Below are positions 46,434-57,064 of a stretch of 64,000 nt of DNA, piece after piece (within the stretch, counting starts at the first letter, position 1; each line of letters opens with the position of its first letter). A program made the translations under genes and the position numbers. The stretch is from Sipunculus nudus (taxonomy: Eukaryota > Annelida > Sipuncula > Golfingiida > Sipunculidae), in NCBI GenBank assembly GCA_026874595.1, contig CM049306.1, positions 73,345,642-73,409,641 of the forward strand. Reading direction: 5' to 3'. The notes beneath the pieces are model-generated. The model worked only from the letters and a program-made list of their open reading frames with translations. It had not been told where the DNA came from and ran no database searches.

Positions 46434-48940
46434 CTGAAAGAAATATGAAAATGTAAATAATTTCATAACTTAATTAGTATAAATAAGTATTTATATTTTA
46501 TGAATATGTCTCTGACTCTAATTTGGAAGAACAAATAAATTATGGAGGTTATCAAATTTCAAGATGAACATACTTCAAGATGCTGAAAGGAGGTCCACAA
46601 TATCATGATCAATATTGTAAATGATTGACACTGTATTAAACAAATAAGATAAAACTTGCAGGTCAGATGATTCAGGTATTTCACATGCCACTATAAGTGT
46701 TAACTACACCAACTAAGTTTTATTATAACAGTCAGTGTTAACTCTGTATCACTATGATGCTGGACCCCTGTCACACGAAGCAGGCCCCTTCCTGTAACCA
46801 GGTGCAGGTACCTTGGTTGCTCTTACTGTGCTGTGGACCTCCTGTGCTCTCTCCCTATGCTACACTGTGTGAAAACTGGAGACATTCTACTTGACAATAA
46901 AATTTGTATATTTTGGCTAAAAATATTGTATTCCGCATGAAACTAAGATATTTTTTTATCCAATGCGAATGTAATATACCACTTCCAGTGTCTTCCACTT
47001 TAATGTCAAACAGAAGAATTTTGTCTGCTCTGGGTTTCCCCCAGCTGTGGGGGGGGGGGGGGGGGGAGGAACTGTCTGGCTAGAGTTGTTACAATGTATC
47101 AACTATCAGCTGTGTGGCCCTGCAAGAAAAGGAAGCGCTAGTCATTGTTTGAGATTCTGAAACAGTTTCAGCGCTGGGGTCGCAAAGTTTAAAATGTGAG
47201 TCTCATTTTCATACTTAAACACAATATTTAGCTGAATTTCTTGGTCATTAAAATAAATAACTATTTTATTAAACTCTGCCTTACTTTACTTAAGTTTCCC
47301 AATAGCACCTGAGGTGCTACCCTTAGCATGGTTTGGACCCCAGGACGGGGTATAAAGTACTACAAACTATGCCATAGACTATGTAACTAGAGGAGAGGTA
47401 GATTCCCTGTGCTGCTTGCATAGCAATAAAGGCACTAAGAGCAATCTGTAGCTGCATGTGAATTGCACCCTGCTCAAAGGAATAATGAAAATGATGTAAA
47501 ATTGAACTATAAAACATAAGTTATTAAACAGATCCATCACGAGTGACTTAATATCAAAGGGTAAAGAACTATTCTGGTGTCATATTGTGATATTGTAGGT
47601 TTATGTAACGTAGGGTTCCCCATGGATGTGCAAACTGTAGTTGAAATTAATTTATATTTAGTTAATAAAATTTAATCCGTTTATTGTGAGCATATAATTT
47701 TAATAATAATAAAATTGATTAAAGGGGCCCCAGCACCTATCTGACCTTTATAAAATGAAGGTAATCCCATGGAACTTTCATAAAAAAAAGGCCAGAAAAA
47801 CATGGATATCACCACACACAGGCTGCTTGTTTTGTTTATATTAATGTTTTTATATAATTTTGGGGCCCGTCAAAATACCGGTAATCAAAATGAATTCATC
47901 AAGGGCATTTGGCAGCAAGTCAGAAGAACCAGATGGCTGTTTGCAATAAGTGACCTTTCTACCTTTGCATATATGCAACCTACCATCTTAGGTTACATGT
48001 TTTTTCCTGTTTGTCAACATTGCTGTGTTTACAAACATGTTTTTGATAAACAAGTACATACATCCATTATGTAGACCTTAAAACAACTTTTCACCACCAA
48101 AATTACCCTTAAATCATTAATATATACACAGAGGAAGCCAGAATTCACATAAATTCTTTCTTAATAGGTAGATTGGGTACCTTTAAACCAGGGACACTGT
48201 CTGTATAGCAGTGATAAAAACACTTTGTAAGGTTCATAGGTAGACAATTATTCACCTCACATATCATTGTGCAAACATTTCCCCAGCACTGCATCTGCCT
48301 GCCATTGATGATCACTCAGTCTGAGTAGGCAGTCAATCAGATGAGGGCTGGCCTATACACCCTCTCCACTAACTAATTAGCCTTTGGCATATTTTGTACC
48401 CTGCCTTGGGGTGCAAACCATGCTGAGGGTGCTAACCATGCCATGGTAGCACTTCAGCCCCTACTCAAGTTTCCCTGTCATAAATGCAATATTTGATTTT
48501 ACACTTGTGAATATTTTTCAGGCAGGGGTTTAAGTTCTCACATTTTCTTAAAGCTTTTTCTGCAGCGGTATCCAGGATCCTGGATAAATACACCACATAT
48601 AAAGCAGTTAAGTGTGCTGAAGTGTGACTGGTCATGTTGGGGGGGGGGGGCGCAGGAAGGAAACTCCTCAAGTAAAAAAGGTCCTGAGACCCCCCCCTCC
48701 CGGCATAGGAAGGCCTTAATGATAATGTGCTCTACGGCTCATTTGGGGTCTTCATGCTACACAAGGAATATGTGCCTTAATGTATCTGAACAGTTGGCCT
48801 GAGTATACAATCCGGTCTTCATTTCCAAGATGGGTCTAAACTGACTGGACCATCTCATATGAGAAGTAATCAACATAAGCCATGAAATGCCTGATGATAT
48901 GACATCGACATGCCTCTTAGTCTTACTTCTCCATTACATG
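46434..48940. other. Upstream flank of NOL9; no promoter identified
   Basis: Should contain or lead to the NOL9 non-coding first exon, which I could not place. Holds a G18 tract (47049-47066), a family-E repeat (47725-48210) and a G12 tract (48639-48650). No other gene recognised. Confidence 0.45.
47725..48210 (+). repeat. Dispersed repeat family E, copy 3
   Basis: Close match to 30115-30610 over its whole length (GGTAATCCCATGGAACTTTC, ATGGATATCACC, GCATATATGCAACCTACCA, CATTAATATATACACAG). Confidence 0.7.
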
Positions 48941-49014
48941 TATCCAAAACATCATTATGTTCGTCCGCATACACCCATAACTTCGTCCATATAGACCAGA
49001 TCCTATACTCGCTC

Positions 49015-50620
49015 CAAAGGTTCCTTGGGGATCTTGGACCTTTAACATCTCGGCCCACACAAAGTCCGACCATTTCAGATCAGACCATTACGATCTCGGA
49101 CCACTGGGCCGACAATCTCGGACCACGTTGTATCTTACCACTATGACCACGGACCACTTTGCGATCGGGCAACTACGATCTCAGACCAAAGTAACACACA
49201 TGTCCTGCCTTCTTTAACTGTTATGAAATAACTGATGTTATGTTTATAATTTACAATATCATTTCGTCTGTGCACGATTCAGATATTAAAAATTCCATTT
49301 GGACAGGTTAGGCCTACCACATAGCTCAGTATGTATATCCACTCAGAAAACATATATCACACACACGCACACACTCTTACACTTTATTTGTAATAGTTTG
49401 TGTGAAACGCATGACACCATATTCTAACTCAAGGAGAAATGACAAATTTTATCAGAATTTAATATATATGATATTTAAAGAGGTATGATGACCGGAATAT
49501 GAAATATGGTAAATATACGTAAACTTAAAATGTACAAATGAGCATGTGTGAATCAAAGAATCAGAACTGGTGTATTGCTGTTACATATATAAAATTCAAC
49601 TACTGTACTAGATAATATTAAAGAGTGAAAACAGTTGTAGTTTCGATAAATACAGAAAACAGATATTCAAAAGTGGGAATTATCACCAAATTTAAACTCA
49701 AAGAATCAACAAAGTTGATTAGAATTTAGTTTATGTACAATATAAAATGAAAACCGAAAAATCATGAAACGAACTAACAAAAAATCACACTCATCCTATT
49801 TTACAGAGTGAAAAAAGTAGTAGTTTAGAAATTACATGAAACAAAAAAGTAAGTTATCAACTAAAGAGTGACAATAAACTCATATATACCAGATTTTACT
49901 TGCACAAAATTTTTATTGCCTATTCTATATACAATTCTTATTCTGATCGGAAAGACAACTCTAATCAGTTACCTATATATATCAAAACTAACCATGCTAT
50001 TCTTTCTTTCATTCAATCCGCCTATCATTCAATCTTTCATTCATTTTGTCTGTCTATCATTCAATCTTTCTTTCATTCAATTTGTCTATCATTCAACCTT
50101 TCTTTCGTTCATTCTTTCATTCATTTAATCTTACATTCATTCTTTCTTTCATTTTTTACCACACACACTCGTATACTTTAATACACGATCAAATGCACAA
50201 ACTTTAGAATTACATTAATTTTTAAATTATGAATAAAGCGATATGTAGTGAATGATTAATGATGGAGAGAATGATAAAGAGCTACAGAGAGGCAACAATT
50301 ATACGCTGAGCAATGTTTAAATAATTATCTTTAACATTGTTTGAAGACAGAACATACACATTTGACAATGACATCACGAGTCCGATCAAGGTCTGAACGG
50401 GTCGGATATAGTGGTCCGAGATGGTACGGAATTTGTTGCAGAATCCACAACTGTGATAAGATTGATGGAGAGGAGCAGAGCGAATCGGAATAAAGCGTCT
50501 TGGGACGAGACAAGTACGGAATATGGTCCGAGATCGTCGACCAGGTGGTCCGAGATTATACTAAGTGGCCCGACTTCGTGTGGGCCGAGATGTAAAAGGT
50601 CCGAGATCTCCAGACAGCGC
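49015..50620. mobile_element. Inverted-repeat element with TCTCGGACCA motifs
   Basis: The left arm (about 49015-49190) and right arm (about 50385-50620) are imperfect inverted copies sharing ACATCTCGGCCCACAC, AAGTC and repeated TCTCGGACCA decamers, present about three to six times per arm with variants. The ~1.2 kb between is A+T-rich and includes the CATTC/TTTC array at 49998-50155. No transposase frame and no clear target duplication. Confidence 0.6.
49998..50155. repeat. TTTCATTCAATC-type tandem repeat
   Basis: Degenerate units of about 12-16 bp built from TTTCATTCA and TCTATCATTCAATC. Confidence 0.8.
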
Positions 50621-51304
50621 TCCGAACAGTTCTGTGCAACGATCGGATCAGTTATGTGAACACTAGCTGTTGTAGCTTGTACTTTTACATGTTGTAGTCC
50701 ATGGACATGGTCCTCGTGTACAGTGAGTGATAATAGGGAGTATCTAAACATATTTTAGGGGTAAGCTGAAATCGAAGTGAAAGTCATGTAATATTCTAAT
50801 AATATATCTGAGCTGTGTTTGGGATAACTGTTATGTGACATGTCGAAATGAAGATTATGAACCATATTCAAAACTTCACAAACCTGTCACTGCACTGCAC
50901 TTATTGACAGAGGCCGAGAAACCTTCACTACCAGCTCGGGCCATTCAATCATGACATGATTATTCAATACGATTCACTACGCATCGGACCACCTTTTGTA
51001 ATACATACTGGCAACATCGCAAGAGAGTAAACAGTGGTAAAGTTCAAGCCGGACGGTGCCCCGGGGTTTCTGCAACATCTAACATGTTGATTCAGCATAA
51101 ATTGTTTTAATTTTGTTTAGCTCCTCGTTAGCTTCTCTACCATGAAGAGTGCAAAGTTCGACGAAGTGTCTACGTTTAACCTGACAATATTTATTTTTTT
51201 TTATATGAATCGGCTTATATATTATATATAGACCTGTAAATGTAATAAATGATAATGTGATAAGACCACACGGAAAAAAATAAACAAGCGGCCCATTGGC
51301 CATG

Positions 51305-51925
51305 AAGCTCAGCTGAATTTGACATACAGATTATGGCCTATATTAATTATTAATGTATGATCCGGAAAAAAATATTTGTTAAGGAACCTTGAACAATCGA
51401 TAGAGAATGACTTCCAGAGTGTCAAAAATCAGGGGTTTTGTCTATAGGCCTTAGAAAATAAGATACAGCGACCTTAAATTTAGGGTTCCAAGAAGATTTT
51501 ACCATGAAAGCACTAGATGCTAAGTTCTATGTCCAACTGCTACGATTTGTGTCTAGCTAAGTAAATGTTTTCTTCCTGTAGGTCACAAAATATAGATCCC
51601 CATAACCTTATTTCAGGTTTCAAAGGAGATTTGCCGGGAGCATCACTGGATGCTGCGTTAGAAGATTCTAGGCCTAACAAATATGAATAGTACCCATCTG
51701 ACATTCAGGGTGCTCATATGACATCTTTTTCCTATAGGTCACAGAATATAGGTATATATGTATGACTTTATTTCATGTTTCAAAGAACATTTGCCCAAGA
51801 CCTCCAGGAATGTTATATTAGAAGTTTCTAGACCTAACGGTTACGATTTGTGCCCTGTTAACGGCCGAACGGAGGACGAACAAAGGGTTACCGCTATAGG
51901 TCATATGACTTGTACAGTCACCTGA
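51305..51925 (+). repeat. GCTCAGCTGA-ended repeat, small copy
   Basis: Left end AGCTCAGCTGA (51307) and right end GTCACCTGAGCTT (51915-51927), preceded by GGCCGAACGGAGGACGAAC. Internal text repeats three times (CTATAGGTCACAGAATATAG, CATGTTTCAAAG, TTTGCC, GTTAGAAG.TTCTAGGCCTAAC). Same terminus design as 14091-15769. Confidence 0.55.
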
Positions 51926-52699
51926 GCTTAAAACGTAGTTACTGTTCTTCTGACTTTGGGGACAAAAAAAAAATATGTTGTTGGCGGGCGATATTTATTC
52001 TTTGTATATAATATTTATTATAATTCAATTCACTACACTTGGAAATTTGAAAACTTGTCAGGAAAAAATACATTTTTTTATTAATTCTTGGAATGGTGTA
52101 TACAAGCAACACCAAATTTAATCAATTATCAATAGCTTTAAGAATTCTCCTGAGGAATCGGAGCAAGAGCACATAATAAGCAATATTATTATTATTATTA
52201 TTATAACGGATCTCCGAAAAACGAGAGGAATGAGTCCGTAGAACATTTTATTTTGTGTGTGACATAAATAATTTCCTTTTCTCAATGCATATGCATGACT
52301 GTTACGTACATATTCATGTATACGTTTGCTCTGCAGTTTAAATACGCATCTGGTAGTGTACCGGCTTATCTCAGTACAAGCTGTAAAGCCCTCCTCAACT
52401 CTATATACATTTTATCATTACCACTGCATAAAGCAGTTAATCTCTTATGAATAATGAACTGCAACTCTCATCATTCAATAGTATCATGTACCAGTGCATA
52501 ATGTTTTAGATCACAAAAATCTATTATTTGTTAAACGGTATATTTTTTTTCTTTCGTTGCAAGAAGCAACCTTCTAGTGTTGTATTTCTTTTCTTAAACT
52601 TGTGGAATATAAAAAAAAAATATATTCTTATGTAACTTTATTTTTAATAATTGGGTCAATTGCCTAAATTTTATCATAAATAAAACCGAAGGAATTCTT

Positions 52700-53010
52700 G
52701 TCTCAACCGTCAAACTGTTAAATCAAAAATTGTAACATTTCAAGGAAACACTTGTTTACTTTTCACATGGGTATGGGTACAAACTATATGTACCATGTAT
52801 TATACTCATTCCTTGAAGTCCTTACCACACAACAGAAACACCTATGCTCATGTCATTTGCCTTAAAACAATTATCTTCCAACCTATTTGAACGGACTACA
52901 TTACCCTCTTCATTACATTTATGCCTACGCCGCTGATGTATTACGAATCCCCTGTGAATTGATGTTCGAAGAAATCAAAACCCACAATCCCTAACTAGCC
53001 ATGTGGAAAC
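52700..53010 (+). repeat. Dispersed repeat family F, copy 4
   Basis: Matches 31381-31680: TTTCAAGGAAACAC, TTTTCACATG, GAAGTCCTTACCA, AACACCTATG, GACTACATTACC, CTTCATTACATTTATGCC. Confidence 0.6.
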
Positions 53011-53629
53011 CCAGCGGCACCTGGAGAGACTAAGACTTAACGTAATTTCGCTGATGGTGAATGAAATCAGGATATCTGCAGAATGGACCAGTCTACCAAA
53101 TTTTAAGCCATTTCCGTAGCCTATCTAATAGAAAACAAAAATAAAAACATAACAACTGAAACAAACAAGATGACATGACAATGTTGCATAATGGTCTGTT
53201 CAAACAAAAATTACCTGTTTGGCATAAAAGGAACTAAACAATCAATTATTCATATTATACTATTCTTGGAAATTTTTCATAGAAAATGCCTTTTTTTTGG
53301 GGGGGGGGGGGGCATTCTTCAAGGTAGCAATCGATACAATGCCAATCATTTGAAAATGATGCTGAAGAATCAGTAGTTCAGCGACAACTAGTAATTTCCC
53401 TAATATATCTCCTTGATTTCAAGCTTTGCAGCTAGGTTGAGCGAAGATGTAAAGTTCGAGCAGCTTACAGTCGAATTGCCTACTCCCTTATATAGGCCTA
53501 ATAATCACATTTCTTGTGTTTGGGTGTTACTGTAAGCAAATGGTTGGAGTGTAAACAACAGCAGCTCGATCCCTTAAGATCCATGAAGGTCTTAGCTGTA
53601 GCTGTAGCTATCCAGAGCGCGGGTGTCTG

Positions 53630-54046
53630 GTACATCAGTGGGTTTAGGGACATATCGGCCGCCGTCGACATCGGCCGCCGGCCTCAAATGGATCATATCG
53701 GCCGCCGGCGCCCAGCGGGAGGCAATATCGGCCGCCAGCTGCAATGGCCCACAAGCCCGTATTAACTCTGTCAAGTCAACCATATCGGCCGCGGGAAGAA
53801 CTAGGCCACCATATCGGCCGCCGCCTCCTCATCATACGTTTCATTGGATAATCTATAGTCTCTCTCTCTCCTTCTCTCCTTCTCTCTCTCTCTCTCTCTC
53901 TCTTATATTGTATATATAATGTATGTATAAATATATACATATGCATTATATCATATAGAATAAAACAAGTATTTACATGCATATATTTTATTTAAAGTAA
54001 ATATGATTATATTTGATATAAAAATGAATATATGTATTAATATAAT

Positions 54047-54119
<73 letters not shown>

Positions 54120-54388
54120 CTATATAAATAAATATATAATATTTATATTAAATATATATATATATTGTATGAATCTGATGTATTATTTTCAAGTACTTCA
54201 TGTCTAAAACTGTACATGAATTTCCGCGGCCGATATGGTTGACTTGACAGAGTTAATACAGGCCTATGGTCCATTGCAGCTGGCGGCCGATGTTGCGTCC
54301 TGCTAGGCGCCGGGGGCCGATATGGTCCATTTGAGGCCGGCGGCCGATGTCGACGGCGGCCGATATGTACCTATACCCATCAGTGTAC
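53630..54388. mobile_element. Palindromic element with ATCGGCCGCC repeats
   Basis: Two ~165 bp arms (53630-53794 and 54224-54388) are near-perfect inverted copies. Each carries about five spaced copies of ATCGGCCGCC (left arm: 53654, 53670, 53697, 53727, 53784). The ~430 bp between holds another ATCGGCCGCC (53813), a CT microsatellite (53862-53902) and a long TA run (54049-54112). The arms are G+C-rich in an A+T-rich context. No coding capacity and no clear target duplication. Confidence 0.75.
54049..54112. repeat. TA microsatellite in the palindrome loop
   Basis: Nearly pure (TA)n of about 64 bp, continuing into A/T-only sequence to about 54165. Confidence 0.9.
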
Positions 54389-54438
54389 AGGGGAGCCCGG
54401 CCGTGGCTGCAGTCTGTGCAGTCTGATGACCGGTGTTT

Positions 54439-54678
54439 TTACAAGTGCATGTTTTTGTCCCCGTTCCTTGCCGGGATTGTGACTGTCCTTACTGGGCTGG
54501 CCCCCAAGAGTGTTATAGTTGTCACGTAGTCCCATAATAAAGCTAAAAAGTCAGCAAGTGTTACCGAGAAAAGAAGAATTAATTGTGGTCCTCCCCAGAG
54601 AAGCCATAAGGTAAAGGCTAAGATTACATAGAACTGAAAGAGGAATGCACTCACGCCGAAGTGCAGCCAGGCCGACAT
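54439..54678 (-). CDS. Hypothetical small membrane protein, 79 aa
   Basis: ATG at 54678-54676, TAA at 54441-54439. Two hydrophobic segments are visible, about residues 11-28 (AFLFQFYVILAFTLWLLW) and 33-49 (LILLFSVTLADFLALLW), then a polar tail. I do not recognise the family. The upstream minus-strand text CTCTCCTTTTCGCAG, now displaced by the element at 54714-56342, resembles a splice acceptor, so it could be a last or single exon. Evidence for being a gene is limited to the amphipathic/hydrophobic pattern and G+C-richer context; chance is not excluded. Confidence 0.3.
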   Translation of the reverse strand: MSAWLHFGVSAFLFQFYVILAFTLWLLWGGPQLILLFSVTLADFLALLWDYVTTITLLGASPVRTVTIPARNGDKNMHL

Positions 54679-54713
54679 GCTAGCGACCTTACCAAGGGCC
54701 GGGATGGAAACTG

Positions 54714-56342
54714 GCATATAATAAAACCCGGAAAAACTCGGAAATTCTCGGAAAAACTCGGAAATTAATAAAACTCGGAAAAATGGCCGGAAAAGAAGAT
54801 AAACACACGGGGAAGAATAATTCAAATGATTCATTTAACAGAGAAAGATTCAGTGCGACCATACAGCTGTTTTTTATTTGCTTAAAATGAATAAAACTAC
54901 TTTAACCGACCCTATTTAGTGTTGATCACACTGTAAAATTCCTGCGTCCGCCATCTTGGAGTCATGGTATGTCGGAAAAAAAAGTTGACCCCTCGGAAAT
55001 AAAGTAAATTTATGTTAACACTTTGTTAAACTGCCACATTATGGAACAAATCGTTCATATTTTTTAAATAAACACAATTTATACTTCTTTTGGCAATCAA
55101 ACCTATTTAATTTACACCAATCTAACTTTTAGAACTGGCGAGGACCCCTTGCTGTGGGGATCATTCCCTGATATAATTTTCTGTACAAGTCACAGATAAA
55201 ACACCGTTAGGTTTTAGCTTCATTAGAAAACATGGAAAAATAAAAAAAGTAAATCATCGACAAATATACTGTTTATTTAGTAAACAATTCATGTTAATAA
55301 AAGATATATACAAGTACAACATATTATAATGGAGTTGTTGATATATACATGATATAGGTATCTGTGAATCATTTTCAATATGAGATATTATGCACATGAA
55401 AAGATTCACAAAAGTCACTTGGCACATTAGTGTTTAAACTATACAATGATAAATGTTATTATTGTTCTCAAGCATTCAATTGAAACATTTCCACATCTAC
55501 AGTGTAGTTACAATATGGAATTCCTTAAAACATAAAATTTCTTATAACATTAAAAAAAATCATGACAAAAACATATATTTTATTCAGAATTGTATGCACA
55601 GTGAGCATTGTTTAGGAATATATGTAAATATATATATATAAGATATGCTTCATGTCATAAATTGTTACTCTTTAAAACAAAATTTATATTTTAATTAAGT
55701 CATATGATTTCAGTAAATGTTGAAAATACATATATGGTGTAAATCTGTGGGTTCTCATGGTATAATGAATTGTTTACTAAATAAACAGTATATTTGTCGA
55801 TGATTCACGTTTTAATTTGTCCATGTTTTCTAACGAAGCTGAAACTGACGATGTTCTGTCTGTGACTTACGCAGAAAAATTATATCAGGGAATGATCCCT
55901 GGAGCAAGAAGCTCTAGCAAGTTCTAAAAGTTTGATTGGTAAATATTAAATAGATTTGGATGCAAAAAAAGTATTAATTTCGATTTATTTAAAATAGTTA
56001 TGCTTTATTTCATAATGTGATTGTTTAACAAAGTGTTAAACAAACATTTACTTTATTTCCGAGGGGACAACTTTTTTCCGACATACCATGACTCCAAGAT
56101 GGCGGACGCAGGAATTTTACAGGGTGATCAACACGAAAAGGGTCGGTTAAAAGTAGTTTTATTCCTTTTAAGAAATAAAAAAAATAAACTGTATAAGCAC
56201 ACTGAATTATTCTATGTTATATGAATCATTTGAATTACTCTTTTACATGTGTTTTTATGCTTTTCCGGCCATTTTCCCGAGTTTTATTAATTTCCGAGTT
56301 TTTCCGAGAATTTCCGAGATTTTCCCGGTTTTATTATATGCC
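54714..56342. mobile_element. Long-TIR foldback (MULE-like) element
   Basis: 1.63 kb with inverted arms of roughly 600 bp (54714-~55330 and ~55755-56342) around a ~430 bp spacer. Outer ends read GGCATATAATAAAACC and GGTTTTATTATATGCC. Arms share repeated CTCGGAAA units at the edge, then GCGTCCGCCATCTTGGAGTCA and TATACTGTTTATTTAGTAAA inside. Direct copies of ATGGAAACTG flank it (54704-54713 and 56343-56352). A 9-10 bp duplication with long TIRs is typical of Mutator-like elements. No transposase frame. Confidence 0.85.
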
Positions 56343-57064
56343 ATGGAAACTGCGAAAAGGAGAGGTCACCTGCCGAGTTTGTGAGTCAGTACGCTAGCCA
56401 AGTGCGGTCAAGTCTTTAACGAGGGATTTCAAGCTACTGACCTGGTGACACTTTACAGAGGGTGAGTTGTCACCTTCATTTTGGTGTGAGCTTCACGCTG
56501 AAGTTTACATTTGGCGACGAAGATAAATATTTTTGTCAAATTTTGACAAAATTCAAGCGGGCCCCCCGACAATACCTCGATTGTCGCCCGCCTTGTCCGC
56601 GGATTCCAGTCGATTCGTCACCACAGTCATTTCGTCACCAATTTACATGCGGTACCATATGGTCAATTCGTCACCAATATTTTGTATGATAAAATGTTAT
56701 CTATTACAATTAAAATTAAAACACAGAATGATACCTATACTGAAAAGTTTGTTTGGTTGTTGATTCTTTTAATTAACGGCTAAGGATACACCATGCAAGG
56801 AGTGGATTACACATAAATACAAACATTGCGCAGCATGGCCAACTGGCCGCCAATGGTATTCAAGGCTATTTACGTCACTGCTCACCGCAAACGATTCCCT
56901 CATGGCAGCCCGCTTAAAATGTTCTTTTATTTCACACGCAGGTGTTTTCGTTAAATAAAATCCACATCCACAATTTACACAGAGAAACAGTCACCAAAAG
57001 AACTTTCTAAAATCTTAAACGGCCTTTGCAGAGTATAAAAGTTGATAGCGAACCTGTGAGCTTA

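Larger units (their letters stand above)
50621..53629. other. Gene-free DNA with repeat ends
   Basis: Contains a GCTCAGCTGA-to-CACCTGAGC bounded stretch (51305-51925) of the 14091-type family, (ATT)n near 52186-52203, a family-F copy (52700-53010) and a G14 tract (53299-53312). No gene recognised. Confidence 0.45.

Noticed and set aside
53623-53919. 98-codon plus-strand protein with repeated ISAA
   Set aside because: It is a by-product of the ATCGGCCGCC repeats in a palindrome arm and ends in a CT microsatellite.
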